Shown: positions 18,701 through 27,481, counted from the first letter of the stretch. The stretch: 64,000 nucleotides of DNA from Pseudomonas helvetica (GCF_039908645.1 NZ_CP150917.1:494501-558500), one strand, 5' to 3'. The notes: generated by a model not told the origin, from the letters alone. Program-made: numbers and translations.

Positions 18701-20569
18701 ACCACCTACCAGCGGGACTCGGCAGGACGACTGCTGGTCAAGACGCTGCCCGATGGCGTCAACGTCGAGTATGGCTACGACGGTCTCGGCCGACTGGTCA
18801 GCGTCGATGACGGCCACGACCACCCGTTGGAGTTCGAGTACGACCAGCAGGACCGCCTGATCACCGAGCATCAGGGTTGGGGCACCTTGCGTTATGGCTA
18901 CGACGCCTGCGGCCAGCTCAATCGCCTGCGCTTACCGGACAACAGCACACTCGATTATCACCACGCCAAGGGCGGCGCGCTCAGCGCTATCGACCTCAAC
19001 GGCACACGGCTGACCACGCACGTCTTTAAAGCAGGGCGTGAGCGACAACGCCAGCAAGGCCAACTGCTTAGCCAGTACCACCATGACGAACAGGGCCGGT
19101 TGCAATCCCACGCGGTCAACCAGTCAGACCGCCCGCTGTACATGCGCCACTACAGTTATGCGGTCAATGGCAACCTGGCTGCCATCGCTGACAGTCGCCA
19201 CGGTCAGCGCAGCTATTACTACGACGCGCTCAACCGCCTGACCCGCGTACGCCATGCCCGCGGCGAACCCGCGCAAAGCTTTGAGCACGACCCGGCCGGC
19301 AACCTGCAAATGCACGATCGCCCGGGCCTGGCGACGATCAAAGGCAACCGCCTGCTGCTGCAAGGCGACCGCCATTACGACTACGACGCCTTCGGCAACC
19401 TGATCTTTGAGCGCCGCGGCACCGCGCAGAAACTCGTTACCGAATACCGCTACGACTGCCAACACCGGTTGATCGGCGTCACGCTGCCGGATGGCAAAAC
19501 TGCCAGCTACCGCTATGACGCCTTCGGTCGGCGCATCGCCAAAACCGTCGATGGCCACACCACCGAGTTCTTCTGGCAAGGCGACAACCTCGTCGCCGAA
19601 CGCGGCAAAGAACACTACCGCAGCTACGTCTACGAACCCGGCAGCTTCCGCCCCCTGGCCATGCTCGACGGCTTCGGTCCGCGCAAGGCCTGTCCGTTCT
19701 ACTACCAACTCGACCACCTCGGCACCCCGCAGGAACTGACGGATTACAGCGGCGAGATCGTCTGGTCGGCGACCTACAAGGCCTACGGAAAACTCGCCAG
19801 CCTGAAGCACTTCGGTGAAGAACAACTCGAGCAGCCATTGCGCTTTCAGGGGCAGTACTTCGATGCCGAAAGCGGCCTGCACTACAACCGCCATCGCTAC
19901 TACAATCCAGACATCGGCCGCTACCTGACACCCGACCCGATCAAATTGGCGGGCGGGCTGAACGGCTACCAGTACACCCCGAATCCAACGGGGTGGATTG
20001 ACCCGCTGGGGTTGAACGGAAATTGTCCGCCACCGAACAAGCCAGATTGTAAGGCGCCGGATGATGTGGGTGGCGCGGCGGTTGATGAGGGTGAGCCGCC
20101 ACTGCCGAAGCTGACGGGTGAGCAGCGGCGGGAGAGGATTGATGAGTTGGCAGAAGGCGTTGCTTTTCGGCGCTTGGAAGAAATGGAGAGATCCATTAGA
20201 GGTGCCCACTTTTTGCAAAAGCATGGTAAGCAAACGACATTAGAAGCTCAGCGCGAACGGGCGATAACGGGAAGAAATCCAACAACAGGTATCGTTGAAA
20301 CGTACGATAATGGCAGGAAGGCGGGGCTGCCAAAAATACCAAGTGCTGCGACTAGGTTTACAAGCTATGGAGATCAGCTAAATGCAATATATCGTGCACA
20401 GCTAATTCTTAAGCGTAACGATCTGGCGGCTTCCAAAGAGCCGATGAATATGGGTAAGCAGATTGGAGAAGGCTATAAGCGCGGGGGAGTGGAGTACGGG
20501 AGGCAAACTAACGCCGTAGTCATTTTGAACAGAAATGGTGATCCAATAACTTCTTATACGGATTTTTGA
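15785..20569 (+). CDS. rhs: Rhs-family polymorphic toxin, probable type VI effector
   Basis: A 1594-residue effector. Residues 1-280 are a helical N-terminal region without an obvious PAAR domain. A hydrophobic stretch about 280-345 (IIDLLIGLVLSVVGIGVAWL) resembles the paired helices that need chaperoning. The DUF6531 region starts at NKCPVSMVTGEELLTLVDGS, then come many YD repeats (YRYDEVGRL, YDPQGRLLS) that form a cage. The core ends in the self-cleavage motif TPNPTGWIDPLGLNG near 1406. The variable tail (about 1410-1594) is the toxin. It contains GAHFLQKHGKQTTLEAQRER, SAATRFTSYGD, MNMGKQIGEGYKRGG and the last strand AVVILNRNGDPITSYTDF. GC falls sharply after about 20150. The tail resembles small RNase-type toxins in layout, but I cannot assign a family. 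Confidence 0.95.
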   Translation: MEQIVRIEQEFDSFKDTLSLYREQLNHWFIKAADKVSHATDMSSLMGMERLIKFGSTTTAVGSGDDDFISSVAQCPAGGLLQIESKFESVYDIPLGNIQVDVIAVEGGEKTPVLLDENGKGTFKGTAGKFYRVHVQSEVTPEQVDELFDAYDGLTDELETWLRSEWEGFKPQWSQQSASASLAAVGNGMLAGSWAAIQGVWDGIGELSDILKNPEAFVEKLGDSAGQLADLAESAPDLMEKAMLLASDEAALCLLMRTAALWLEMLPPTQLAGTSAEAISKVVVGLIIDLLIGLVLSVVGIGVAWLTVRLARYGPQIFQAAMGFVRSMITIINNFMTYVDRYKKVAARGVVAGLKKGRMQLRWNGRKNSTLNKHEPHVDVPAQAKNPNGDSADSADKTATNKCPVSMVTGEELLTLVDGSLDGILPFDFTRLYRTSAAEIDSGLGFGWSHSLAHRLEIDGDNVIWIDHENRRTALPLPNVERPAIHNSLARAAIYLGDEPEELILAQAGDDARFYHFHNGRLTTVSDAYNNRLRITRDRQERIKRLDNGVGRALLLRYDRRHLIAVDYQRFVPAPTLDEAWHTEQTLVNYRYDERDQLIEATNAAGESERYDYDDQQVILQRQLAGGASFFWEWERSGKAARCIRHWASFSQMDAQYVWDDQGGVTVLNIDGSEEVYVHDDRARLVRKVDLEGGEHLKAYDDKGRLIAEQDPLGAVTEYRYDEVGRLVALIPPEDEPTAYEYRDGFLHARYRGKAVWKYQRNAQGDVTEATDPDGHVTHYHYDPQGRLLSIRYPDTSRHVFVWSGLGQLLEETLPDGGQRRFSYDALGRQITRQDEHGAVTHYQWDAVGRLIQTTLPSGASRALSYNAYGKIIAERDEQGQVTRYEYADDLHLVSRRINADGTQLRYRYDNARLLLTEIENESGEKYQLDYTPNGLIRQETGFDGRRTAYAYDLNGHLLEKTEFGDDGSTLITTYQRDSAGRLLVKTLPDGVNVEYGYDGLGRLVSVDDGHDHPLEFEYDQQDRLITEHQGWGTLRYGYDACGQLNRLRLPDNSTLDYHHAKGGALSAIDLNGTRLTTHVFKAGRERQRQQGQLLSQYHHDEQGRLQSHAVNQSDRPLYMRHYSYAVNGNLAAIADSRHGQRSYYYDALNRLTRVRHARGEPAQSFEHDPAGNLQMHDRPGLATIKGNRLLLQGDRHYDYDAFGNLIFERRGTAQKLVTEYRYDCQHRLIGVTLPDGKTASYRYDAFGRRIAKTVDGHTTEFFWQGDNLVAERGKEHYRSYVYEPGSFRPLAMLDGFGPRKACPFYYQLDHLGTPQELTDYSGEIVWSATYKAYGKLASLKHFGEEQLEQPLRFQGQYFDAESGLHYNRHRYYNPDIGRYLTPDPIKLAGGLNGYQYTPNPTGWIDPLGLNGNCPPPNKPDCKAPDDVGGAAVDEGEPPLPKLTGEQRRERIDELAEGVAFRRLEEMERSIRGAHFLQKHGKQTTLEAQRERAITGRNPTTGIVETYDNGRKAGLPKIPSAATRFTSYGDQLNAIYRAQLILKRNDLAASKEPMNMGKQIGEGYKRGGVEYGRQTNAVVILNRNGDPITSYTDF

Positions 20570-20571
20570 TT

Positions 20572-20928
20572 ATGAAACGTGCGCCTAAACTGTCTATCTT
20601 GCGGGGCTTACTGTTCCTCTTTGATATTGATAATGTTGACGATCCTGAAAGAGAGGAGGTCATAGTTTCGAAGAATGTGAATGATAGGGTTGAGCTTGCT
20701 CAGTTGTTTGATTTGCTGATGAGGTCGGAATTTATTTCCTTTAGTGATGGTGATCGAGAGTGGTATATCGACACATTGAAATACTACCTGGGTACCGATG
20801 AGAACTTTGACTCCATCTTCACCAAAATAACGACTTATTTTGATGAAGATGTTGAAGATCAACGTCAATTTATGCAGGTGCTTTTGGAGTGTTTGATGCG
20901 CTATCAGTCCGAACTATTGCAACGGTAA
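20572..20928 (+). CDS. Probable immunity protein for the Rhs toxin
   Basis: A 118-residue, strongly acidic, helical protein (TLKYYLGTDENFDSIFTKIT; YFDEDVEDQRQFMQVLLECL) beginning 2 nt after the rhs stop. The ATG at 20572 is preferred over an overlapping TTG at 20566. There is no signal peptide, so it acts in the cytoplasm. It is AT-rich like the toxin tail and unlike the Rhs core, as expected for a module exchanged together with its toxin. No family is recognised. Acidity, position and composition support the immunity role; it is not shown directly. Confidence 0.8.
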   Translation: MKRAPKLSILRGLLFLFDIDNVDDPEREEVIVSKNVNDRVELAQLFDLLMRSEFISFSDGDREWYIDTLKYYLGTDENFDSIFTKITTYFDEDVEDQRQFMQVLLECLMRYQSELLQR

Positions 20929-21038
20929 TAGGTGCATGAGCATTTGGCGGAATGAGATTGTAGATTTACGACCGCTTCGCGCTCGATCGCCGGCAGGCCA
21001 TGGGTATCTACATATTTTTCAGTTCTGCTCAGATCACT

Positions 21039-21121
21039 TGTAGGAGCTGCCGCAGGCTGCGATCTTTTGATCCGGCGTTCTTGCAGACGCCAAAAGATCG
21101 CAGCCTTCGGCAGCTCCTACA
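21039..21121. repeat. REP-type hairpin (TGTAGGAGCTGCCG family)
   Basis: 31-nt arms at 21039-21069 and 21091-21121 with one mismatch around a 21-nt loop. It lies between the immunity gene and rlmJ and may end the Rhs transcript. A degenerate relative lies at 25771-25817. Confidence 0.85.
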
Positions 21122-21180
21122 GGCGGTCCTGACGTTCGGCGCGGTACAAGGTAAACTTCGCCTCCTTCGCAGGAGCAGCC

Positions 21181-22017
21181 ATGAATTATCGTCACGCCTT
21201 CCACGCCGGCAATCACGCCGATGTGTTCAAACACCTGACCTTGACCCGCCTCATCGCCTTGATGTCGCGCAAGGAGCAGCCGTTTGCCTATCTCGACACC
21301 CACGCCGGCATTGGTCTGTATGACCTGCAGGGCGATCAGGCGAGCCGTACCGGTGAATACCTGGAAGGCATCGCACGCTTGTGGGGCGAGCAGGATCTGC
21401 CGCCGCTGACCGCCGATTACATGCGCGTCTTGCATGAGATGAACCCGGATGGCGAGTTGCGCTACTACCCTGGCTCGCCGGAGTTGGCGCGGCGTTTGAC
21501 CCGTCCGCAGGACCGGGTGTTGCTCAACGAGAAGCACCCGGAAGACGGGCTGTTGCTCAAGGACAACATGAAAGGCGATCGCCGGGTCAAAGTGCACTTG
21601 GGCGAAGGCTGGCACGTGCCACGGGCTTTGTTGCCGGTGCCGGAGAAGCGTGGGTTGATGCTGATTGATCCGCCGTTCGAGAAGCTCGACGAGATGCAGC
21701 GTTGTGCCGCGTCGCTGAAAGAAGCGATTGGCCGGATGCGTCAAACCGTGGCGGCGATCTGGTACCCGGTGAAGGACCAGCGCATGTTGCGTCGGTTCTA
21801 CCAGGACCTGGCGGGCACCGGTGCGCCGAAGTTGTTGCGCGTGGAGTTGTTGGTGCATCCGCTGGATACGCCAAACAGCCTGAACGGTTCCGGGCTGGCG
21901 ATTGCCAATCCGCCGTGGGGGCTGGAGGAAGAGTTGCGCGAGTTGCTGCCGTGGCTGTCGAAGAAGCTCGGCCAGACCCAGGGCGGGTGGCAGATGGATT
22001 GGTTGATCGCGGAGTAA
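21181..22017 (+). CDS. rlmJ: 23S rRNA (adenine-2030 N6)-methyltransferase RlmJ
   Basis: An SAM-dependent enzyme that methylates A2030 of 23S rRNA. It has 278 residues, close to the E. coli protein (280). The conserved N-terminus MNYRHAFHAGNHADVFKHL is diagnostic, followed by the SAM-binding YLDTHAGIGLYDL (about 39-51) and the catalytic DPPF motif in GLMLIDPPFEKLDEMQ (about 165). GGAG precedes the ATG. It is monocistronic between two REP elements. The same gene precedes msrA and dipA in related genomes. Confidence 0.95.
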   Translation: MNYRHAFHAGNHADVFKHLTLTRLIALMSRKEQPFAYLDTHAGIGLYDLQGDQASRTGEYLEGIARLWGEQDLPPLTADYMRVLHEMNPDGELRYYPGSPELARRLTRPQDRVLLNEKHPEDGLLLKDNMKGDRRVKVHLGEGWHVPRALLPVPEKRGLMLIDPPFEKLDEMQRCAASLKEAIGRMRQTVAAIWYPVKDQRMLRRFYQDLAGTGAPKLLRVELLVHPLDTPNSLNGSGLAIANPPWGLEEELRELLPWLSKKLGQTQGGWQMDWLIAE

Positions 22018-22020
22018 TGT

Positions 22021-22151
22021 GTGGCGAGGGAGCTTGCTCCCGCTCGGCTGCGAAGCAGTCGTAAAATCGGTATATAGGTTCTATCTGAAAGAACGTTGTC
22101 ACTGATTTCAGGGCCGCTTCGCGCCCCAGCGGGAGCAAGCTCCCTCGCCAC
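22021..22151. repeat. REPIN (GTGGCGAGGGAGCTTGCTCCC family), copy 1
   Basis: Exact 23-nt outer arms (22021-22043 and 22129-22151) enclosing an inner GC-rich segment. It sits between convergent rlmJ and msrA and can also act as a terminator. Other copies are at 57265 and 60510. Confidence 0.9.
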
Positions 22152-22169
22152 AGGTACTGCGTTCACCCA

Positions 22170-22817
22170 TCAAATCGGGCAGGTCACGCCCGTGCCGCCA
22201 ATCCCGCAATACCCTTCCGGGTTCTTCGCCAGGTATTGCTGGTGATAGGCCTCGGCGTAGTAAAACGTCGGGGCTTCTTCGATTTCAGTGGTGATGGTGC
22301 CGAGGCCGGCCTTGGTCAGTTCAGCCTGGAACACTTCCTTGCTGGCCTTGGCCGCTGCCAGTTGGCTTGGGTTGGTGGCGTAGATCACCGAGCGGTACTG
22401 AGTGCCGATGTCGTTGCCCTGGCGCATACCCTGCGTCGGGTTGTGCAGTTCCCAGAACATCGCCAGCAATTGTTCGTAGCTGACCTTTTCCGGCTCGTAG
22501 ACCACGAGCACGACTTCGCTGTGGCCCGTCAGGCCCGAGCAGACTTCTTCGTAGGTCGGGTTCGGTGTGAAGCCACCGGCGTAACCCACCGACGTGCTGT
22601 ACACACCTTCGCGCTGCCAGAAGCGCCGCTCGGCGCCCCAGAAGCAACCCAGGCCGAAGATCGCGAAATCCACGTTGCCCGGGAACGGGCCCAGCAGTGG
22701 ATGGCCGTTGACGAAGTGTTCGTCCGGCACTTTTATCGGAGTTTCGCGGCCAGGCAGAGCTTGTTCTTTAGTTGGGAGCACGTTTTTGTTCACCAGAATT
22801 TCCGAGCGCAGAACCAT
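22170..22817 (-). CDS. msrA: Peptide-methionine (S)-S-oxide reductase MsrA
   Basis: Repairs oxidised methionine (S-sulfoxide) in proteins using thioredoxin. It has 215 residues. The catalytic motif [13 protein letters not shown] is at about 56-68, and the resolving cysteines are in the C-terminal [14 protein letters not shown]. The ATG at 22817 follows GAGAGGAC. The N-terminal extension of about 50 residues is usual for the gammaproteobacterial long form. It lies upstream of dipA in the same orientation with a 77-bp gap, as in P. aeruginosa PA5018-PA5017. Confidence 0.97.
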   Translation of the reverse strand: MVLRSEILVNKNVLPTKEQALPGRETPIKVPDEHFVNGHPLLGPFPGNVDFAIFGLGCFWGAERRFWQREGVYSTSVGYAGGFTPNPTYEEVCSGLTGHSEVVLVVYEPEKVSYEQLLAMFWELHNPTQGMRQGNDIGTQYRSVIYATNPSQLAAAKASKEVFQAELTKAGLGTITTEIEEAPTFYYAEAYHQQYLAKNPEGYCGIGGTGVTCPI

Positions 22818-22894
22818 GATCAGTCCTCTCAGTCAGGTTGGGATGAGCGATATACGCAATAAGACCCACAGTGTGCCCGAGTGTTACAGCGCTG

Positions 22895-25588
22895 TCAGGC
22901 GATTGGGCCACGCGGATAGCGTTTCAGCTTCTCGATCAGCTCGGCGCCCGGAATCGGCCGGTCGAACAGGTAACCCTGGCCGACATCGCAACGGTGGCGA
23001 CGGAGGAACGCCAGTTGTTCGGCGGTTTCGATGCCTTCGGCGACCACTTTGAGCTTGAGATTATGGGCCATGGCGATCACGGCCGAGGTGATTTCCATGT
23101 CGTCCTGGTTGTCCGGGATTTCATGGATGAAGCTGCGATCGATCTTGATGATGTCGATCGGGAATTTTTTCAGGTAGCTGAGCGATGAGTAACCGGTGCC
23201 GAAGTCGTCCATGGCCAGGGTCAGGCCCAGACGCTTGAGTTGGTCGAGCTGCAAGTGCGTATCTTCGGTGGCTTCCAACAGCAGGCCTTCGGTCAGTTCC
23301 AGCTCCAGCAAGCGCGCGGGCAGCTGTTCTTCCTTGAGGATGTTGGCAATCGAGGACACCAGGTCCGGATCGGAAAACTGCTTGGGCGACAGGTTGATCG
23401 CCACCTGCAAATTGCCCAGCCCGGCGGCGGTCAGCTCTTTGCTCATGCGACATGCCTGGCGGGCAATCCATTTGCCAATGGGAATGATCAGGCCGGTTTC
23501 TTCGGCGACGCTGATGAACTGATCCGGGCGGATCATGCCCTTTTCCGGATGGTTCCAGCGCAGTAACGCTTCCATCCCCAGCAAGCGCCCGGAGCGCAGG
23601 CACAGCTTGGGCTGGTAGAACACGTCCAGCTCGTTCTGGGTCAGGGCGCGGCGCAGGTTATTTTCCACAAACAGCTTATAGCTGGCCTCGGCGTTCAGCG
23701 CTTCGGTAAACACCTGAACCTGATGTTTGCCGTTGGCCTTGGCCTTGTGCAGCGCGAGCCCTGCGTTACGCATCAGGGTTTGCGGATCGCGGCCGTGCAG
23801 CGGTGCGCAAGCCAGCCCCACGGAACCCGTGACGCTGATCAACTGGTTGTCGACGAACATCGGTTTATCCAGCGTCATCAACAATTGGCTGGCGATCTGT
23901 TGGCCGGCTTTAAGGCTGGTGTCGTCGAGCAGCACCGCGAACTCGTTACTGGCGAAACGCGCCAGGCTGCCGCTCGGGCTCAGGCTGTTGCGCAGTCGCC
24001 GGGCCAGGCTGATCAACAGTTTGTCGCCGGTCTGGTGGCCGAGGCTGTCATTGATCCGCTTGAAGTTGTCGATGTCCACTAGCAGCAGGCAGATCGGGCT
24101 GTCGCTGTCGCGGGCGAAACGCTCGTCGAGGTTGCGGATGAACGCCGGACGGTTGCCCAGGTTGGTCAGGTTGTCGGTGTAGGCCAGGCGCTCGATACGT
24201 TGCTGGGCGAGCTTGGTCTGGGTGATGTCTTCGTAGATGCCGATGTAGTGGGTCAGCTCACGGTTGTCGCCGTAGACCTTGGAGATCGACAACTGGCCCC
24301 AGTAGGGTTCGAGGTTTTTGCGCCGGCTCTTGAACTCGCCCTGCCAGCTGTTGCTCTTGGCCAGGCTTGAGGGCGCGTCGAACAGTAATTCGCTGAGGTT
24401 CTCCAGCGCCGGCAGTTCCGACAGCCGATGGCCGTGGACTTCTTCGGTGCTGTACTGGGTGATCGCCGTGAAGCTCGGGTTGACGTACTCGACCACACCG
24501 TCGCAATTGACCAGCAAAAAGGCGTTGGCACTTTGCTCGACCGCGCGCTGGAACAGGTGCAGGGCGCTGGTGGCAGTGCGGCGGTTGTGGTTGTTGATGA
24601 CCTGGGCGAATTGGTCGGCCAGCTCGCCGGCAAAGGCGATTTCGTCCGACTGCCAGGCGCGGGTCATGCCGGTTTGCTCCAGGCACAGCACGCCGACTAC
24701 CTGACCATCGACACGGATGCTGGCGTCGAGCATGGCATTGATGTCACGCGGGCGCAGGCTCTCGGCCATGCTTCGGGTGCGCGGGTCGCGCATGGCATTG
24801 TGGGCGTCGATTGCGCGGCTGGTGTGCAAGGCTTCCAGGTAATCCGGGAAGTTGCTGGCGTCAATCACGTCCGGTAACCAGTGCTCTTGAGAGTCGCGGT
24901 GGTAGGCGGAAATCGGCACCAGCTTCTGGCCTTCGAGGTTCCACAGGCTCGCGCAGTCGATTTCATAGATGTCGCAGGCGCTACGGGTGATCAGTTCGGC
25001 GGCTTCTTGCAAGGAGTTGCCGGTGCTGTAGCGCTGGCGGGCGAGCAGCAGGATCAGGTCTTGCTGGGCGCGAACGCGATCCAGGTGCAGCAGTTGTTCC
25101 TGCTGGGCGCGCTGGTTCAGTTCCAGGGCAATCTGCAGGCGCGAGTTCTGGGTTTCCAGGTCCAGCGCCGGTAGCAGCGGATCATCGGTAAACAAACCGT
25201 CGACCACCAGCAGATAGCCGCGTAGCAGGTGGCGATTGTGTTGTTTATAGGCTTCGCCCAATTCAAGCAGGCTGAGGGAGCCTTGGGCGGTGTGCAGCGT
25301 GTAGCGGACCAGGTAATGCGGGCTTGCGGTCAATTGCTGCTGGATCGCATCGTGCAACTGATAGCGCGCTTCGGGCTCCATCAGGCTCGCATAGGGTGAG
25401 CCGACCAGAGCGCACAGCTCGACAGCGGGCAAACCGAACTGGCGTTCGCAGTTTGGGTCAAGGAACAGCAGCGCCCAGCTTGGTTCATTCAGCCGTTCGA
25501 AACGCAGCATGCCGAGCCGCGAGGGCACGGGCAACTGCGTCACTACCTCGGCCACCATACGGCTGGCGGCATCGGGATGGCTTTTCAT
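22895..25588 (-). CDS. dipA: DipA-type cyclic-di-GMP phosphodiesterase (PAS-GAF-PAS-GGDEF-EAL)
   Basis: Degrades c-di-GMP and is linked to biofilm dispersion in P. aeruginosa. It has 897 residues. In order: an N-terminal PAS-like domain (about 20-130), GAF (about 190-335, SACDIYEIDCASLWNL), PAS (about 345-460, AFLLVNCDGVVEYVNPSFTA), a GGDEF domain with the signature replaced by ASNEF near 545-549, and an intact EAL domain (MEALLRW near 671, DDFGTGYSSLSYLKKFP, VVAEGIETAEQLAFL). The degenerate GGDEF and complete EAL predict a phosphodiesterase, not a cyclase. There are no membrane helices. The position next to msrA and aceF matches PA5017 dipA. Confidence 0.93.
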   Translation of the reverse strand: MKSHPDAASRMVAEVVTQLPVPSRLGMLRFERLNEPSWALLFLDPNCERQFGLPAVELCALVGSPYASLMEPEARYQLHDAIQQQLTASPHYLVRYTLHTAQGSLSLLELGEAYKQHNRHLLRGYLLVVDGLFTDDPLLPALDLETQNSRLQIALELNQRAQQEQLLHLDRVRAQQDLILLLARQRYSTGNSLQEAAELITRSACDIYEIDCASLWNLEGQKLVPISAYHRDSQEHWLPDVIDASNFPDYLEALHTSRAIDAHNAMRDPRTRSMAESLRPRDINAMLDASIRVDGQVVGVLCLEQTGMTRAWQSDEIAFAGELADQFAQVINNHNRRTATSALHLFQRAVEQSANAFLLVNCDGVVEYVNPSFTAITQYSTEEVHGHRLSELPALENLSELLFDAPSSLAKSNSWQGEFKSRRKNLEPYWGQLSISKVYGDNRELTHYIGIYEDITQTKLAQQRIERLAYTDNLTNLGNRPAFIRNLDERFARDSDSPICLLLVDIDNFKRINDSLGHQTGDKLLISLARRLRNSLSPSGSLARFASNEFAVLLDDTSLKAGQQIASQLLMTLDKPMFVDNQLISVTGSVGLACAPLHGRDPQTLMRNAGLALHKAKANGKHQVQVFTEALNAEASYKLFVENNLRRALTQNELDVFYQPKLCLRSGRLLGMEALLRWNHPEKGMIRPDQFISVAEETGLIIPIGKWIARQACRMSKELTAAGLGNLQVAINLSPKQFSDPDLVSSIANILKEEQLPARLLELELTEGLLLEATEDTHLQLDQLKRLGLTLAMDDFGTGYSSLSYLKKFPIDIIKIDRSFIHEIPDNQDDMEITSAVIAMAHNLKLKVVAEGIETAEQLAFLRRHRCDVGQGYLFDRPIPGAELIEKLKRYPRGPIA

Positions 25589-25770
25589 GGAAGAAACTCG
25601 CTTCGAAAATGCTGATCGCGCCGGGCTCGCGCCCTCTTTACTGTTGCCTGCGGCAAGGTTGCATCATGCTGCACTGACTGACAAGTAAGGATGAAGGCTA
25701 AGTGCTATAAGACTGTATCGGCGAGGGCGGGGGTTTCTCCAGCCGGGGGCTGAAAGTAATGTGGTAGTGC

Positions 25771-25817
25771 GAAAAGATCGCCGCCTTGGGGGAGCTGCCG
25801 AAGGCTGCGATATTTTC
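25771..25817. repeat. Degenerate REP hairpin
   Basis: 17-nt arms (25771-25787 and 25801-25817) with two mismatches, related to the element at 21039. It overlaps or abuts the codons before the PhoD-like stop at 25823 and could end that transcript. The remainder of 25589-25770, the dipA upstream region, shows no clear promoter motif to me. Confidence 0.6.
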
Positions 25818-25822
25818 CAGGC

Positions 25823-27217
25823 TTAACGCAATTTAATGTTTGTCGATTGCAGAGGGTTGCCCTCCCGGTCGTGATAACCGACGCGAATCTGCTGTGCGTC
25901 GACCACCAGGTGCGCAAAGTTATCCTGGCTGACCACGTTACTGGTCAGTTGGTGGTGATAGTCGCCCGCGGCAGTCCGCACCAGTGGCTGGTCGAGTACG
26001 AAGGTCGAGGCTTTGGCGTAGGGCAGCAGTGCGCTGTTGCACAGAGGCGACGAGACGATGGTGTGAACCTCGAAGTCCGGGTCTTCGCTGTGACTCAGGC
26101 GGCTGGTGAGCGAACCATGAACATCACCGGAAACGATGATGACGTTCTTGATCTTGTGGGTCCGGATGGTTTCCAGCAGGCGCAGGCGCTGCTCGGGAAA
26201 GGCTTGCCAGGCGTCGTCGCCATAGTGCTTGCGGTCGGGGTAGAGCATCACGCTGGTGACCACGAACTTGACCCGTGCCGGGCTGTTGATCAGCCATTTG
26301 AACAAGGCTTGTTCCTGCTCCGCATCGAGGATACGTCGGTCATCGGCCGCGAGCGTGCGTCGGGTTCGACTGTCGGTCACGAACCATTCGATATCCCCTT
26401 CGGAAAACTGATACCAGTAATGTTTTAGTTTGCGGCTGGGTTGCCCGTTGGGCAGTAACTCATGAACAGGGCTATGACTGGCCTGATATAACTCATACGC
26501 GGCCATTGCGTTGGTGTAGAGGAGTTTGTCGTCTGCGCTTTCGTTGGCGGGCCAGTTGTCTTCTATTTCGTGGTCATCGAGGATCATGTAAGTCGCAAGG
26601 GATGCCATTACCTTCTTTATATGTGGCTGGGAAAAGGCGGCTCGATACTTGCCGAGTATTTCCGTGTACTCCCGGTCAGGGGCGATTATGTTCAGGTCAT
26701 CCAGATAAACCTGGTCACCCGTCATCAACAAGGCGCTGATCGGTGGCGATGCTGTTTCAGCCAGGGCGCCGATGGCGGCAAAAATCCGGTCGCCCTTGGC
26801 GGGTGCCGACGGCTCGCCCGCTGTCATGCGCAGGTAGCGGCATGAGCCAACGATATAGCCGCGTGCTGCAGTGGTTTTGCTTGAGGCGGTGCGAAAGCGG
26901 TAGATCTCTTTCGGCCATTGCAGGAGTAGCTCTTGCACCGTTTCCACGGTGTGTACCGGGCTCATGGTACTGAACCAGCCAGCCTGGTACTCATAGGCGG
27001 TATCGGCGTCGAGGTTGTTGAGCGCAATAACGTCGGACAGGTCGCGAAGTGCTGTTAACGCAACAAACTGACCGGTGGGCCAGTGAGTATCATCGGCGCG
27101 GCGATAACGTATCCCCGCAAAGGCCGGGGCATTGTTTTCTATATCGCCGCGTAAAAAAATGCGCACATGGTTAGTTGTGGTATGGCCAATAATCGGGCCG
27201 ACAGTCGGTTTAAACAT
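25823..27217 (-). CDS. PhoD-like phosphatase (alkaline phosphatase D family)
   Basis: A metallophosphoesterase of 464 residues. Metal-site motifs are LMTGDQVYLDDL (about 163-174), MILDDHEIEDNW (about 212-223) and VSGDVHGSLTSR (about 350-361). An N-terminal beta-sandwich (VRIFLRGDI) precedes the catalytic domain as in PF09423 members. No Tat signal peptide (RR motif) is present, unlike secreted PhoD, so it is probably cytoplasmic and the substrate may not be an external phosphodiester. It starts at the ATG at 27217 with a weak ribosome site. It is inserted between dipA and aceF, which are adjacent in P. aeruginosa, so it is an accessory gene here. Confidence 0.88.
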   Translation of the reverse strand: MFKPTVGPIIGHTTTNHVRIFLRGDIENNAPAFAGIRYRRADDTHWPTGQFVALTALRDLSDVIALNNLDADTAYEYQAGWFSTMSPVHTVETVQELLLQWPKEIYRFRTASSKTTAARGYIVGSCRYLRMTAGEPSAPAKGDRIFAAIGALAETASPPISALLMTGDQVYLDDLNIIAPDREYTEILGKYRAAFSQPHIKKVMASLATYMILDDHEIEDNWPANESADDKLLYTNAMAAYELYQASHSPVHELLPNGQPSRKLKHYWYQFSEGDIEWFVTDSRTRRTLAADDRRILDAEQEQALFKWLINSPARVKFVVTSVMLYPDRKHYGDDAWQAFPEQRLRLLETIRTHKIKNVIIVSGDVHGSLTSRLSHSEDPDFEVHTIVSSPLCNSALLPYAKASTFVLDQPLVRTAAGDYHHQLTSNVVSQDNFAHLVVDAQQIRVGYHDREGNPLQSTNIKLR

Positions 27218-27453
27218 TTTCGAATCCGTTCGAAATGTAGCGGTGAAAGTTACAGTGTTTTGTGAAAGCAGTCAGTGTGCTTTGTTGGCACTATCCTATT
27301 GTTCGTCAGGTGATAAATATTGATAGGTAAGTGGACTTTGGCTGTGGTCTGAATAAGCCACGAAAGTAGTCTCGACTGCTATCGGCGGTAGGAATACATA
27401 CAACGCGTGATCGAACGTTGACGCATGCTTAAGTGGCGGGTGTTTTTCCGGGC

Positions 27454-27481
27454 AAAAAAAAGCCCCGCCAAATTGGCGGGG
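27454..27481 (-). terminator. Intrinsic terminator of aceEF
   Basis: Read leftward after aceF: CCCCGCC and GGCGGGG arms (27481-27463) followed by eight T. It lies within the 337-bp gap 27218-27554, whose part to the left of 27450 shows no gene or clear motif. Confidence 0.93.

Noticed and set aside
20566..20571. TTG start of the immunity gene overlapping rhs
   Set aside because: Possible, but the ATG two codons later is the more usual start and changes only two residues.
13046..20928. Complete type VI secretion locus
   Set aside because: Only vgrG, adaptor, effector and immunity genes are present; no tss structural genes lie in the window.
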